This document shows, piece by piece, positions 15,327 through 23,266 of a stretch of 34,132 nt of DNA. The notes beneath the pieces were generated by a model. That model saw only the letters and a program-made list of their open reading frames with translations. It searched no databases and was not told the origin of the DNA. This stretch comes from Patescibacteria group bacterium (GTDB lineage: Bacteria > Patescibacteriota > Minisyncoccia > Phycocordibacterales > UBA918): NCBI GenBank assembly GCA_019745315.1, contig JAIETH010000008.1, positions 1 through 34,132 on the forward strand. Reading direction: 5' to 3'. The translations under genes were made by a program, and so were the position numbers. Numbering within the stretch: position 1 is the stretch's first letter; each line of letters opens with the position of its first letter.

Positions 15327-17247
15327 ATATCAACTCAAAATCGAGTGTACGATCTTCAAGGCTTGCTTTTACAAGCTTCACTTGTACTTCGTCGCCAAGG
15401 CGATATGTCTGTTCAGTTTTTTGCCCCTTGATACGATACTTATCTTTTTCATGCGCAAAGAAATCTTTTTTCATAGAGCCCATACGAACCATTCCTTCTG
15501 ATTTTGAGTTTTTCTCTTCTACATAAATTCCCCAGTCAGATGTACCGGTGATAATACCCGTAAATACCTGACCAACTTTTGGAAGCATAAATTCAACCTG
15601 CTTGTACTTGATAGAGGTACGCTCAGCATCCACTGCCTCAGCTTCTTTTGCAGAAGACTGTACAGAGAGCCGTTCATACTTTGAAGACTCCTGTGGGCTC
15701 AATTTAGTCCCATTAAGGTGCTTGTAGAGAAGGCGGTGGACCATTAAGTCAGGATAGCGTCTGATTGGAGAGGTAAAGTGTGTGTAGTACTTAAACGCAA
15801 GGCCAAAGTGCCCAATATTTTTCGTGGTGTAGATTGCTTTTGCCATTGAACGGATGGTTGCCGTTTTGATGAGATTTTCTTCGGGGGTCCCGGTCACTTC
15901 TTTTAAGAGTGTATTGATATCCACTCCCTGCACGAGTCCTTTCTCGTGTTTCAGTTCGTACCCAAGCATCTTGAGGAACAGACCAAGTTCTTCTATTTTT
16001 TCACTATTTGGCACATCGTGAATTCGATATACAAATGCAAGATCTTCTTTGTTCTTTTGTGCGAGTGTGTGTACATATTCTGCAACATAGCGATTCGCAA
16101 GAAGCATAAAGTCTTCGATCATGAGCATCGTTTCAACTCTGGTCTTTAGGCGTACATCGATTGGTTTCCCCTGTGGATCAAGTTCAAAAACCACTTCTGG
16201 TTGATCAAATGCAATTGCTCCATCTTGCTGTCGGCGTGCGCGCAGTAGGCGGGAGAGATCCATCATGATGCGAAGATCGTCATGCATATCGCCGTGACCC
16301 TGATCGAGCACTTCTTGAGCCTCTTCGTATGCAAAGCGTCTGTTCGAGTGAATGATTGTCTTCCCGTACCAGGTGCTCAAGACTCCTGCCTGATGATCCA
16401 TAGTGAAGATTGCAGAAAAAGCGAGTCGGTCTTCATTTGGTCGTAGAGAACAGAGATCATTTGAAAGAATCTCAGGAAGCATCGGGATCACACGGTCTAC
16501 GAGATAGATCGAAGTACCGCGCTCAACAGCTTCTTTATCTATGGCATCATTTTCTTGTACGTAATGAGATACATCAGCAATGTGTACACCGATTTCAAAA
16601 GTGTGGTCATCAATCTTTTTGAATGAAAGTGCGTCATCAAAGTCTTTTGCCGTTTTTGGGTCAATAGTACAGGTAGGTACGTCTCGGTAATCACGTCGAT
16701 TAGGATCATTGATTGCATCAGCAAAAATCTGCTCTTTTGATGCGTGGAGTTTTTCAGCTTGTGCGGCAACGTCGGCGGGGAAATCAACCGCAAATCCGCC
16801 ACTTCGGATAATGGCCTGCATTTCAGTTTCGTGTTCTCCTGCTTTTCCAATGACGTCAAGTATCTCTCCATGAGGGCGCTTTTTTGGATCTTCCCACGAT
16901 GTCATTTTGACAGCGACTTTCATTCCCATTTTGTCGCGTACTGTTTCAGGGAGCGTAAAAAGAACGTGGATACGCTTGCTGTCGGCGCGGAGATGGGGAA
17001 GTCCGTCTTGGAGTACGACAGTTCCTATATATTCCTCTCGTGCTCGAGAAATAACCTTTGTAATTTTCCCAGCTTCACGATTGTATTGATTTTTGCCTGT
17101 AAGGGTAACTTCTACAATATCGCCATCAAGGGCGATATTGGTGTCTTCAGGGGCAATGGTAATATCCTCTTCAAAATCGGGTAAACGTAGGTATCCTACT
17201 CCTTTTCCTCGGATCATAATGACCCCCTCATGTGTTGTGTTCTGCAT
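15325..17247 (-). CDS. rnr: Ribonuclease R (RNB-family 3'-5' exoribonuclease)
   Basis: Degrades structured RNA processively from the 3' end. An N-terminal cold-shock-like OB region (GVGYLRLPDFEEDITI) is followed by the RNB domain with the catalytic DPKTAKDFDDALSF and HIADVSHYV, then FTSPIRRYPDLMVHRLL. A C-terminal S1 domain (VGQVFTGIITGTSDWGIYVEE) completes it. The 640-aa length is short against the 813 of E. coli RNase R, mainly through loss of the N-terminal helix-turn-helix and the basic tail. The track start at 17322 is upstream of the -10. ATG 17247 lies 9 nt after an extended -10 (TGGTATAGT), the same spacing as in dnaE; ATG 17217, preceded by GAGGGGG, is the alternative. Confidence 0.95.
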   Translation of the reverse strand: MQNTTHEGVIMIRGKGVGYLRLPDFEEDITIAPEDTNIALDGDIVEVTLTGKNQYNREAGKITKVISRAREEYIGTVVLQDGLPHLRADSKRIHVLFTLPETVRDKMGMKVAVKMTSWEDPKKRPHGEILDVIGKAGEHETEMQAIIRSGGFAVDFPADVAAQAEKLHASKEQIFADAINDPNRRDYRDVPTCTIDPKTAKDFDDALSFKKIDDHTFEIGVHIADVSHYVQENDAIDKEAVERGTSIYLVDRVIPMLPEILSNDLCSLRPNEDRLAFSAIFTMDHQAGVLSTWYGKTIIHSNRRFAYEEAQEVLDQGHGDMHDDLRIMMDLSRLLRARRQQDGAIAFDQPEVVFELDPQGKPIDVRLKTRVETMLMIEDFMLLANRYVAEYVHTLAQKNKEDLAFVYRIHDVPNSEKIEELGLFLKMLGYELKHEKGLVQGVDINTLLKEVTGTPEENLIKTATIRSMAKAIYTTKNIGHFGLAFKYYTHFTSPIRRYPDLMVHRLLYKHLNGTKLSPQESSKYERLSVQSSAKEAEAVDAERTSIKYKQVEFMLPKVGQVFTGIITGTSDWGIYVEEKNSKSEGMVRMGSMKKDFFAHEKDKYRIKGQKTEQTYRLGDEVQVKLVKASLEDRTLDFELI

Positions 17248-17256
17248 GTGCCCAAT

Positions 17257-17265
17257 ACTATACCA
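17257..17265 (-). promoter_or_regulatory. rnr extended -10 promoter
   Basis: On the minus strand TGGTATAGT (17265-17257), 9 nt before ATG 17247. It is divergent from the rpsP promoter. Confidence 0.6.
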
Positions 17266-17277
17266 GATATATTGGAT

Positions 17278-17306
17278 TTGACCTCTGGGGGTTATTCTGG
17301 TACGCT
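17278..17306 (+). promoter_or_regulatory. rpsP promoter
   Basis: TTGACC (17278-17283), 17-nt spacer, TACGCT (17301-17306) with an extended TGG. The ATG follows 16 nt later, giving a leader of about 10 nt. Confidence 0.7.
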
Positions 17307-17322
17307 TGCGGACACAACACAT

Positions 17323-17655
17323 ATGTTAAAGATGCGACTTCAGAGAATTGGACGTAAAAACAGCCCGTCTTACCGCGTGGTTATTGTTGATTCACGTCAG
17401 GGACCAAAGAGTGGAAAGTTTGTCGACATGATTGGCTTTTATGATCCTAAGGCAGGTACACGACGTATTGACGGCGTAAAGGCGGCTGCATGGATCGGAA
17501 AGGGTGCTCAAGTTTCTCCGACTGTTCACAATATGCTTATTACTGAGAAGATGATTGAAGGAAAGAAGATTATGGGAGTGCCAGCTAAGAAGGAGGCGGA
17601 AGCGGCTCCTGAGGCTCCAAAGGCAGAAGTTGCAGAAGAGGTTGCTGCAGCGTAA
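17323..17655 (+). CDS. rpsP: Ribosomal protein S16
   Basis: Small-subunit ribosomal protein. MLKMRLQRIGRKNSPSYRVV, the VDSRQGPKSGKFVDMIGFYDP core and a region to about residue 80 match S16; the last 25 residues form an Ala/Glu/Lys-rich tail that looks disordered. The true start is ATG 17323, since the longer track ORF extends through the promoter. As in many bacteria, rpsP opens a cluster with a KH-domain gene and trmD, but here each of the first two genes has its own terminator, and rimM and rplS are not in the cluster. Confidence 0.96.
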   Translation: MLKMRLQRIGRKNSPSYRVVIVDSRQGPKSGKFVDMIGFYDPKAGTRRIDGVKAAAWIGKGAQVSPTVHNMLITEKMIEGKKIMGVPAKKEAEAAPEAPKAEVAEEVAAA

Positions 17656-17670
17656 GCCAAAAGAAAGAAC

Positions 17671-17704
17671 ATCAAAAAAACACCCGGAAGGGTGTTTTTT
17701 TGAT
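17671..17704. terminator. Intrinsic terminator after rpsP
   Basis: A 15-bp stem atcaaaaaaacaccc / gggtgtttttttgat with loop ggaa; the A and T runs let it work on both strands. Confidence 0.92.
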
Positions 17705-17738
17705 ACAGGTAGGTATATTGCGTTTGAGAGCTTCCTAG

Positions 17739-17774
17739 CGTACGATTGACATAAGTACGTTACCAGTGTAACGA
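17739..17774 (+). promoter_or_regulatory. khpA promoter with overlapping inverted repeats
   Basis: TTGACA (17746-17751), 17-nt spacer, TAACGA (17769-17774). CGTAC/GTACG (17739-17743 and 17755-17759) brackets the -35, and CGTTAC-cagt-GTAACG (17758-17773) covers the -10. The second repeat looks like a possible operator; no regulator is encoded nearby. Confidence 0.65.
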
Positions 17775-17806
17775 ACATTTACGAGACTAGCAGTTTTACC
17801 CTCAAT

Positions 17807-18166
17807 ATGGAACGAGATCAGCAATTCCTTGAATACGTAGTAAAAGAGCTTGTAGACAATCCAAACGATGTAAAGGTCAACCGAACAGTAGATCAGATGG
17901 GAGTCCTTCTTACATTGGATGTGCATCCAGCAGACATGGGGAAGATCATTGGGCGATCAGGAAATACTGCAAAGGCAATCCGCACACTTCTTCGTGTCGT
18001 TGGTATGAAGTACGACGCACGTGTAAATCTTAAGATCAATGAGCCAGAAGGTGGTCGTGGACCAAATACTGCAAGTTCTATGAACACAGGTATGACTCAG
18101 GCGCAGATTGCAGAAAATCGCGAACCTAAGTCACTTGATGAGGCGATTGAAGACCTCAAGATGTAA
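17807..18166 (+). CDS. khpA: KH-domain RNA-binding protein, KhpA-like
   Basis: A small cytoplasmic RNA-binding protein. The single KH domain carries the GxxG-type loop in GKIIGRSGNTAKAIRTLL (residues about 45-62), preceded by the usual 'FLEYVVKELVDNP' start. The family (KhpA, YlqC-like) is commonly encoded next to rpsP and is linked to RNA chaperoning and cell growth. At 119 aa it is longer than the usual 75-85: after the KH fold there is a polar tail with PEGGRGPNTASSMNTG and a helical acidic end (PKSLDEAIEDLKM). It has its own promoter and two terminators after it. Confidence 0.92.
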   Translation: MERDQQFLEYVVKELVDNPNDVKVNRTVDQMGVLLTLDVHPADMGKIIGRSGNTAKAIRTLLRVVGMKYDARVNLKINEPEGGRGPNTASSMNTGMTQAQIAENREPKSLDEAIEDLKM

Positions 18167-18170
18167 AAAA

Positions 18171-18237
18171 GCTGCTTCAAAGAAGCGGCCCCAGGTTTTT
18201 TTGCTGAAAAAGTGCGCGCCACCGCGCGCTCTTTTTT
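18171..18237 (+). terminator. Tandem intrinsic terminators after khpA
   Basis: First hairpin GCTGCTTC / GAAGCGGC (18171-18189) with a T-run six bases later. Second hairpin GCGCGC-cacc-GCGCGC inside aaaaag/ctttttt arms (18206-18237). Together they separate khpA from the NUDIX-trmD pair. Confidence 0.85.
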
Positions 18238-18325
18238 ATCAGGTCAATACACTAAAAAGTGTTTTTGACCAATACCAGTAATTTCTTTGGTGGTCGTTAG
18301 TGTTGTGGTATGGCATACTTTAGGA

Positions 18326-18775
18326 ATGAAAAAAGGAATTGACTATATAGGTGTTGCAGTTTGTTTTATGTGTCACGATGGCAAAGGAAATTTTCTTTTT
18401 ACCAGAAGAGGGCCGAAAGCGCGTGATGAGCAGGGCAAATGGGAAGTTCCTGCAGGAGGGGTCGAAGTAGGAGAGACAGTAGAAGCTGCTCTTCATAGAG
18501 AATTGAAAGAGGAGTTATGTGTGGAGCCAAAAGCAGTTGAATATATTGGGTATCGAGAGCATATCGCAGAGAGCGAAGAAGGGGCTCGTCACTGGATTGT
18601 GTTTTCATATCTTGTTGAGGTGGATCCGAGCGAAGTAAAAATAGGAGAGCCTGACACGTGCGACGGATTGCATTGGTCGCCGCTCGAGGAAGCGCCAGAG
18701 CCGATGCATCTTGCTATGCGTGATTCTATTATCGTGGTACAAAATCATCTCCGCGCAAAAACAGAACTTCTATAG
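18326..18775 (+). CDS. NUDIX hydrolase
   Basis: A 149-aa single-domain NUDIX protein (nucleotide or nucleotide-sugar pyrophosphatase class; substrate unknown). The NUDIX box reads GGVEVGETVEAALHRELKEE then LCV: all catalytic Glu are kept, but the conserved Gly near the end of the box is Cys. It is a separate gene from the NUDIX domain fused to NusB and clearly diverged from it. The track's TTG start at 18287 is rejected in favour of ATG 18326, which lies 6 nt after an extended -10 (TGGCATACT), so the mRNA would be leaderless. trmD follows 5 nt after the stop, suggesting a two-gene operon. Confidence 0.9.
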   Translation: MKKGIDYIGVAVCFMCHDGKGNFLFTRRGPKARDEQGKWEVPAGGVEVGETVEAALHRELKEELCVEPKAVEYIGYREHIAESEEGARHWIVFSYLVEVDPSEVKIGEPDTCDGLHWSPLEEAPEPMHLAMRDSIIVVQNHLRAKTELL

Positions 18776-18780
18776 ATTTT

Positions 18781-19446
18781 ATGCATTTTCATATCGTGAC
18801 GTTATTTAAAGAAGCGTGTGAGGCGTATACCAATGCGTCGATGTTAGGGCGTGCGCAGGAGAATAAAAAAATAGATGTGTCGTACTATAATCCTCGTGAT
18901 TTCGTAGAAGGAAAAGTACACCTCAAGGTTGATGATAGTCCGTATGGTGGAGGTCCAGGTATGGTGATGTATGCAGAACCAATACTCCTTGCGGTAGAAA
19001 AAGCTCTTTCAAAGAATGAAGGTAAAAAAAGCGAGAAGAAAGATAGGGTGAAAATTTTAATAATGTCGCCTCGTGGAAAAACATTTGATCAAACATATGC
19101 AAAGAAGCTCGCGAAGTCATATACAGATGTTGTATTGATTGCGGGGCGATATGAAGGCATAGATGCGCGGGTAAAAAAAATACTCAAAGCCGAAGAGGTC
19201 TCGACTGGCCCTTATGTCCTTACTGGAGGCGAGCTCCCGGCGCTCACAATAGTGGATGCGGTATCGCGTCATATTCCTGGAGTGCTTGGAAAAAGTGAAT
19301 CTATTGAGGAGACGCGTATTTCAAGCGGTGAGATGTACACACGTCCTGAGACGTTAGTCTGGAAAGGCAAGAAATATAAGGTTCCAAAGGTATTGTATTC
19401 AGGAAATCATAAGCTCATAGATGAGTGGCGGCTGAAGAAGGGGTAA
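18781..19446 (+). CDS. trmD: tRNA (guanine-N1)-methyltransferase
   Basis: Methylates G37 of tRNAs read as CNN codons, preventing frameshifting, with SAM as donor. The 221-aa protein shows DDSPYGGGPGMVM, the SAM-binding trefoil-knot motifs LIAGRYEGIDARV and STGPYVLTGGELPAL, and the end region YTRPETLVWKGKKYKVPKVLYSGNH. Length is close to the family's 230-250. It sits behind the NUDIX gene with almost no gap. In most bacteria rimM lies before trmD and rplS after it; neither is here. It is followed by an independent small transcription unit and then rpoB. Confidence 0.97.
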   Translation: MHFHIVTLFKEACEAYTNASMLGRAQENKKIDVSYYNPRDFVEGKVHLKVDDSPYGGGPGMVMYAEPILLAVEKALSKNEGKKSEKKDRVKILIMSPRGKTFDQTYAKKLAKSYTDVVLIAGRYEGIDARVKKILKAEEVSTGPYVLTGGELPALTIVDAVSRHIPGVLGKSESIEETRISSGEMYTRPETLVWKGKKYKVPKVLYSGNHKLIDEWRLKKG

Positions 19447-19478
19447 TATACACAAAGGTTCCTTTTTTGTTAAAACTA

Positions 19479-19487
19479 TGGTATAGT
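19479..19487 (+). promoter_or_regulatory. Extended -10 promoter of the 59-aa unit
   Basis: TGGTATAGT (hexamer 19482-19487). No convincing -35 is present. Transcription would start near 19494, giving an 85-nt leader before ATG 19580. Confidence 0.55.
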
Positions 19488-19579
19488 AGCGAAGGTTCGT
19501 TCTTCTTCCACCTCAACCACAAGAGGCTTTGTATAAGGCACTTTGTGTCTGCGGTGAAACAAAAGGAGGGGAGTCGGGT

Positions 19580-19759
19580 ATGCCTGGTACTATGAGCCGT
19601 GGTGTTTGTGCGGCAAAAGGAGCGACCAATGAAAAAAAGGGAGCTCACAGAATTCCAGAAGTGAAGCCGAAGTGCTCGGCTCTCGTGGGTGCCTGGGGGT
19701 GCTTTGTCCGACAGTGGCTCAGCGGTCCCGTTTCTCGAGTGCGAACTCGAAGGAAGTGA
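19580..19759 (+). CDS. Possible 59-aa orphan protein
   Basis: AAAGGAGG (about 19562-19569) lies 10 nt before ATG 19580, and the frame ends at TGA 19759, just before a strong terminator. The product is basic, ends in RVRTRRK, has several Cys and Trp, and matches no family I know. The same RNA holds a second Shine-Dalgarno (AAAAGGAG) 6 nt before ATG 19629, which opens an 11-codon peptide in another frame, and a hairpin with a GCGA tetraloop (TCGAGT-GCGA-ACTCGA) near the end. The whole unit, about 315 nt, could therefore be a structured or dual-function RNA. With only 59 codons the coding call is tentative. Confidence 0.45.
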   Translation: MPGTMSRGVCAAKGATNEKKGAHRIPEVKPKCSALVGAWGCFVRQWLSGPVSRVRTRRK

Positions 19760-19765
19760 TTTTTG

Positions 19766-19807
19766 AGACCCTGGGAAGAACGTTCGCGTTCCTCCCAGGG
19801 TCTTTTT
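19766..19807 (+). terminator. Strong intrinsic terminator
   Basis: agaccctggga with gaacg, loop ttcg, then cgttc with tcccagggtct: 16 pairs with one mismatch and a UUCG loop, followed by a T-run. It isolates the 59-aa unit from rpoB. Confidence 0.93.
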
Positions 19808-19824
19808 CTATCCCCAGGCCTTAT

Positions 19825-19853
19825 TTGACTTATATGCCTCAGGCTGGTATCAT
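19825..19853 (+). promoter_or_regulatory. rpoBC promoter
   Basis: TTGACT (19825-19830), 17-nt spacer, TATCAT (19848-19853) with an extended TGG. The start is near 19860, leaving a leader of about 185 nt before rpoB. Confidence 0.75.
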
Positions 19854-19859
19854 GCGCGA

Positions 19860-20044
19860 ACGCAAATTACGGTACTGATTGAGTTTCGTCCGCCTGATTT
19901 TCATATAGAAGGGAAGAAGTAACGTTTTACAATAGTGTTTTTACAAGCTCAATAAGAAGGTTGAGGCCACATTCGCATTCGCGAAGTATTTTTCGTGCAT
20001 ACGTTTTAGTCTTAGTCAGCTTATTGTAAATTTAGGGTGCACAT
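19860..20044 (+). promoter_or_regulatory. Long 5' leader of rpoB
   Basis: 185 nt without a credible gene. A small TTCGC-attc-GCGAA hairpin followed by gtattttt (19972-19992) resembles a weak attenuator. Long leaders are unusual in this window, so post-transcriptional control of rpoBC is possible, but I see no known motif. Confidence 0.4.
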
Positions 20045-23000
20045 ATGGCAGAGAAACAACTTCAGGCGCAGTCGAAGTCACTTCCAAAGAAGTACTTCAA
20101 GAAGTATCGTAAACCTCTCGTTGAATTGCCCGACTTGATCGAGCCTCAGCGTGAATCTTTTAAGTGGCTTGTTGAGCAAGGTATCAAAGAAGTATTTAAG
20201 GAGTTTTCTCCTATTTCAGATTATTCTGAAAAGAAGTTTGAACTTCACCTCAAGAAGTATGAGGTGGGAAAGCCTAAGGTTACACCTGAATTTGCAAAGC
20301 AAAACAAGCTTACCTACGACGCTCCGATTCGAGCGACTGTTTCTCTGAAGAATAAAGTGTTTGGTGGCGAAAAAGATCAGGAAATCTTCCTCACTGATAT
20401 GCCAGTGATGACTGATCACGGAACATTCATCATCAACGGTGTTGAGCGCGTTATTGTGCCGCAGCTCGCTCGTTCATACGGTATTTTCTTTACTGCCTCT
20501 GAATCAAAAGGAAAAACCTACTTTGGTGCAAAAATAATCCCAGCGCGTGGTGCGTGGGTTGAAATCGAATCTGAATCAGATGGAGTGATCTATGTGAAGA
20601 TTGACCGCAAGCGAAAGTTCCCAGTTTCATCACTTCTACGTGTTATGGGGGCAAAGTTTGATAAGGACATTCTGTCACTCTTTGAAAATGTACCTCAAGG
20701 ACCAGAGTACATGAAGGCGACGCTTGAAAAGGATCCTGCGAAGGATGTCGATGACTCATATATTGAAATCTATAAACGTCTTCGTGACGGTGATTTGGCG
20801 ACCGTAGAAAATGCTCGTGAATTTGTAAACTCTATCTTTAGCGAAGATCGATATGATCTTTCAGAAATTGGACGTCATCATTTCAATGAGCGTTTCAATC
20901 GCGCAACAGGAGCAAAAGAAATTGCTCGCAAAGTGGTAACGCTCGAAGACTTGATCACAGTGATCAAGAACATCATTGAGTCAAACCAAACTCCAGGAGC
21001 TCGTCCTGACGATATTGACCACCTTGGATTCCGTCGCGTACGGTACTTTGGAGAAATGCTCCAGCAGCGAATTCGCGTTGGTCTTACACGCATGAAGCGA
21101 AATATCCAGGATCGTATGTCGACGATTGAATCTGAAACATCGCTTCCTATGCAGCTCGTGAATCCACGACCTCTCCAGGCAACGATCAAGGAATTCTTTA
21201 CGACAAACCAGCTTTCACAGTTCGTGCAGCAGCAGAACATGCTCTCTGAACTTGAGCACCTCCGAACACTTTCAGCTCTTGGACCAGGAGGTTTGACTCG
21301 TGAGCGTGCTGGTTTTGAGGTGCGCGACGTACACACCAGTCATTACGGACGTCTCTGTCCAATTCACACACCGGAAGGACCAAACATCGGACTTATCTTG
21401 CGTCTTGCAATGTACTCTCGTGTAAACCGATTCGGTATTATTGAAACACCATATGCAAAAGTTAAGAATGGTGTATTGACTGACGACATTGTGTACTTCA
21501 ATGGACACGAAGAAGAGAAGCACACGATTGCGCACGCTGCGACTGAAGTAGATGCGAAGGGAAACATCGTCCCTGACTTCGTTGAGGTGCGCCGTCACGG
21601 AGATCCGTTTGTAGTGCCAAAGACTGATGTTGATTACATGGACATCGCAACAAATCAGGCATTCTCTGTTGCAACGTCAATGATTCCGTTTTTGAACCAC
21701 GACGACGCAAACCGCGCGCTCATGGGAAGTAACATGCAGAAGCAGGCGACACCATGTGTCGTCCAGGAAGCTCCGCTTGTTGGTACTGGTATTGAGGAGC
21801 TTTCAGCTCGTGACACAGGACGCATGATTGTGGCTGACGAAGACGGTGAAATCGTAGAAGTAGACGCTCGTCACATCGTACTTAAGAACAAAGAAGGAAA
21901 GAAGAAAGAATATACTCTTGCAGTCTTCGAGAGAACAAACGACTTCTCAGCGTTCTATCATCGTCCTGCTGTTTCTCTTGGTGAGATGGTGAAGCGAGGA
22001 GATGTTCTTGCAAACACTTCAACAACTGATGGAGGACAAATGGCGCTCGGACAGAATGCATTTGTTGCCTTCATGAGCTGGTCAGGAGCAAACTACGAAG
22101 ACGCGATTATTATTTCTGAGCGTTTGGTAAAAGACAGCAAGTTCTCAACTATCCACATGGATGAATTGGAAGTTGCCGTGCGTGATACAAAGCTTGGGCC
22201 CGAAGTTACGACTCCAGATATTCCGAACGTAAGTGAGCTTAAGCTTCGTAACCTTGATGAGCACGGAATTATCCGTATCGGAGCAGAAGTGCGCCCGGGA
22301 GATATTCTTGTAGGAAAAGTTACTCCAAAGGGAGAGACACAGCTTACTCCTGAAGAGCGTCTTCTCCGCTCAATCTTCGGAGAAAAAGCAAAGGATGTAA
22401 AAGATACATCTCTTCGACTCGAAGCAGGAAAGCGTGGACGCGTTATTGGTGTCAAAGTATTCTCTCGTGAGAATGGAGATCAGCTTGAAAGCGGTGTTAT
22501 CAAAAAGATTAGCATCACTGTAGCTCAAGTTCGTAACGTATCTGTGGGAGACAAGCTTGCGGGACGACACGGAAACAAAGGAGTTATCTCACGCATCTTG
22601 CCTGAGGAAGATATGCCGTACACAGAAGACGGTCGCCCGATTGATGTGATCCTCACACCACTTGGAGTACCAAGTCGTATGAACCTCGGACAGATTCTTG
22701 AGCTCCACCTTGGTATGGCTGCACACACTCTTGGATACCAGGCAATTGTTCCTCCATTTGCAGGAGCGACTGAAGATGAGATCAAAGAAGAGTTGGTTAA
22801 GGCAGGTCTTCCAGCTGATGGAAAGCTATCACTTCGTGATGGTCGCACAGGAGAAGGATTCGGACAGAAGATTGCTGTTGGATACATGTACATCTTGAAG
22901 CTTCATCACATGGTGGAAGACAAGATTCACATGCGTTCTATTGGACCCTACTCGCTTATTACTCAGCAGCCACTTGGAGGAAAGGCTCAGGTGGGAGGTC

Positions 23001-23242
23001 AGCGTTTTGGAGAAATGGAAGTATGGGCGCTTCTTGGATATGGTGCCGCTCACACACTTCGTGAAATGCTTACGATTAAGTCAGACGATATCGTAGGTCG
23101 TTCAGCAGCATTCGATGCGATTGTACGTGGCGAGCGAATTAGCGCGCCGCATACACCTGCGTCATTCAACGTACTTGTAAATCAGCTCCGTGGACTCTCT
23201 CTCGATGTGCATCTCGGAAAGAATGATGAACGCTCTTATTAA
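20045..23242 (+). CDS. rpoB: RNA polymerase beta subunit
   Basis: Catalytic core subunit of RNA polymerase; 1065 aa against 1342 in E. coli, lacking the lineage-specific insertions. The fork/rifampicin region is clear: QLSQF, LSALGPGGLTRERAGFEV and RLCPIHTPEGPNIGLI. Further downstream are the conserved GQNAFVAFMSWSGANYEDA and GRHGNKGVISRILPEEDMPY, and the C-terminus GGQRFGEMEVWALLGYGA. Within rifampicin cluster I the residues equivalent to E. coli D516, N518 and R529 are Gln395, Gln397 and Thr408. It is transcribed from the 19825 promoter through a long leader; rpoC follows 24 nt later. The usual upstream genes rplJ and rplL are absent. Confidence 0.98.
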   Translation: MAEKQLQAQSKSLPKKYFKKYRKPLVELPDLIEPQRESFKWLVEQGIKEVFKEFSPISDYSEKKFELHLKKYEVGKPKVTPEFAKQNKLTYDAPIRATVSLKNKVFGGEKDQEIFLTDMPVMTDHGTFIINGVERVIVPQLARSYGIFFTASESKGKTYFGAKIIPARGAWVEIESESDGVIYVKIDRKRKFPVSSLLRVMGAKFDKDILSLFENVPQGPEYMKATLEKDPAKDVDDSYIEIYKRLRDGDLATVENAREFVNSIFSEDRYDLSEIGRHHFNERFNRATGAKEIARKVVTLEDLITVIKNIIESNQTPGARPDDIDHLGFRRVRYFGEMLQQRIRVGLTRMKRNIQDRMSTIESETSLPMQLVNPRPLQATIKEFFTTNQLSQFVQQQNMLSELEHLRTLSALGPGGLTRERAGFEVRDVHTSHYGRLCPIHTPEGPNIGLILRLAMYSRVNRFGIIETPYAKVKNGVLTDDIVYFNGHEEEKHTIAHAATEVDAKGNIVPDFVEVRRHGDPFVVPKTDVDYMDIATNQAFSVATSMIPFLNHDDANRALMGSNMQKQATPCVVQEAPLVGTGIEELSARDTGRMIVADEDGEIVEVDARHIVLKNKEGKKKEYTLAVFERTNDFSAFYHRPAVSLGEMVKRGDVLANTSTTDGGQMALGQNAFVAFMSWSGANYEDAIIISERLVKDSKFSTIHMDELEVAVRDTKLGPEVTTPDIPNVSELKLRNLDEHGIIRIGAEVRPGDILVGKVTPKGETQLTPEERLLRSIFGEKAKDVKDTSLRLEAGKRGRVIGVKVFSRENGDQLESGVIKKISITVAQVRNVSVGDKLAGRHGNKGVISRILPEEDMPYTEDGRPIDVILTPLGVPSRMNLGQILELHLGMAAHTLGYQAIVPPFAGATEDEIKEELVKAGLPADGKLSLRDGRTGEGFGQKIAVGYMYILKLHHMVEDKIHMRSIGPYSLITQQPLGGKAQVGGQRFGEMEVWALLGYGAAHTLREMLTIKSDDIVGRSAAFDAIVRGERISAPHTPASFNVLVNQLRGLSLDVHLGKNDERSY

Positions 23243-23266
23243 TCTCATCGTAATCACTCTTAATTC

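Noticed and set aside
17248-17322. rnr start at 17322 as in the ORF track
   Set aside because: It lies upstream of the likely -10 (17262-17257), and the extra residues match no RNase R N-terminus.
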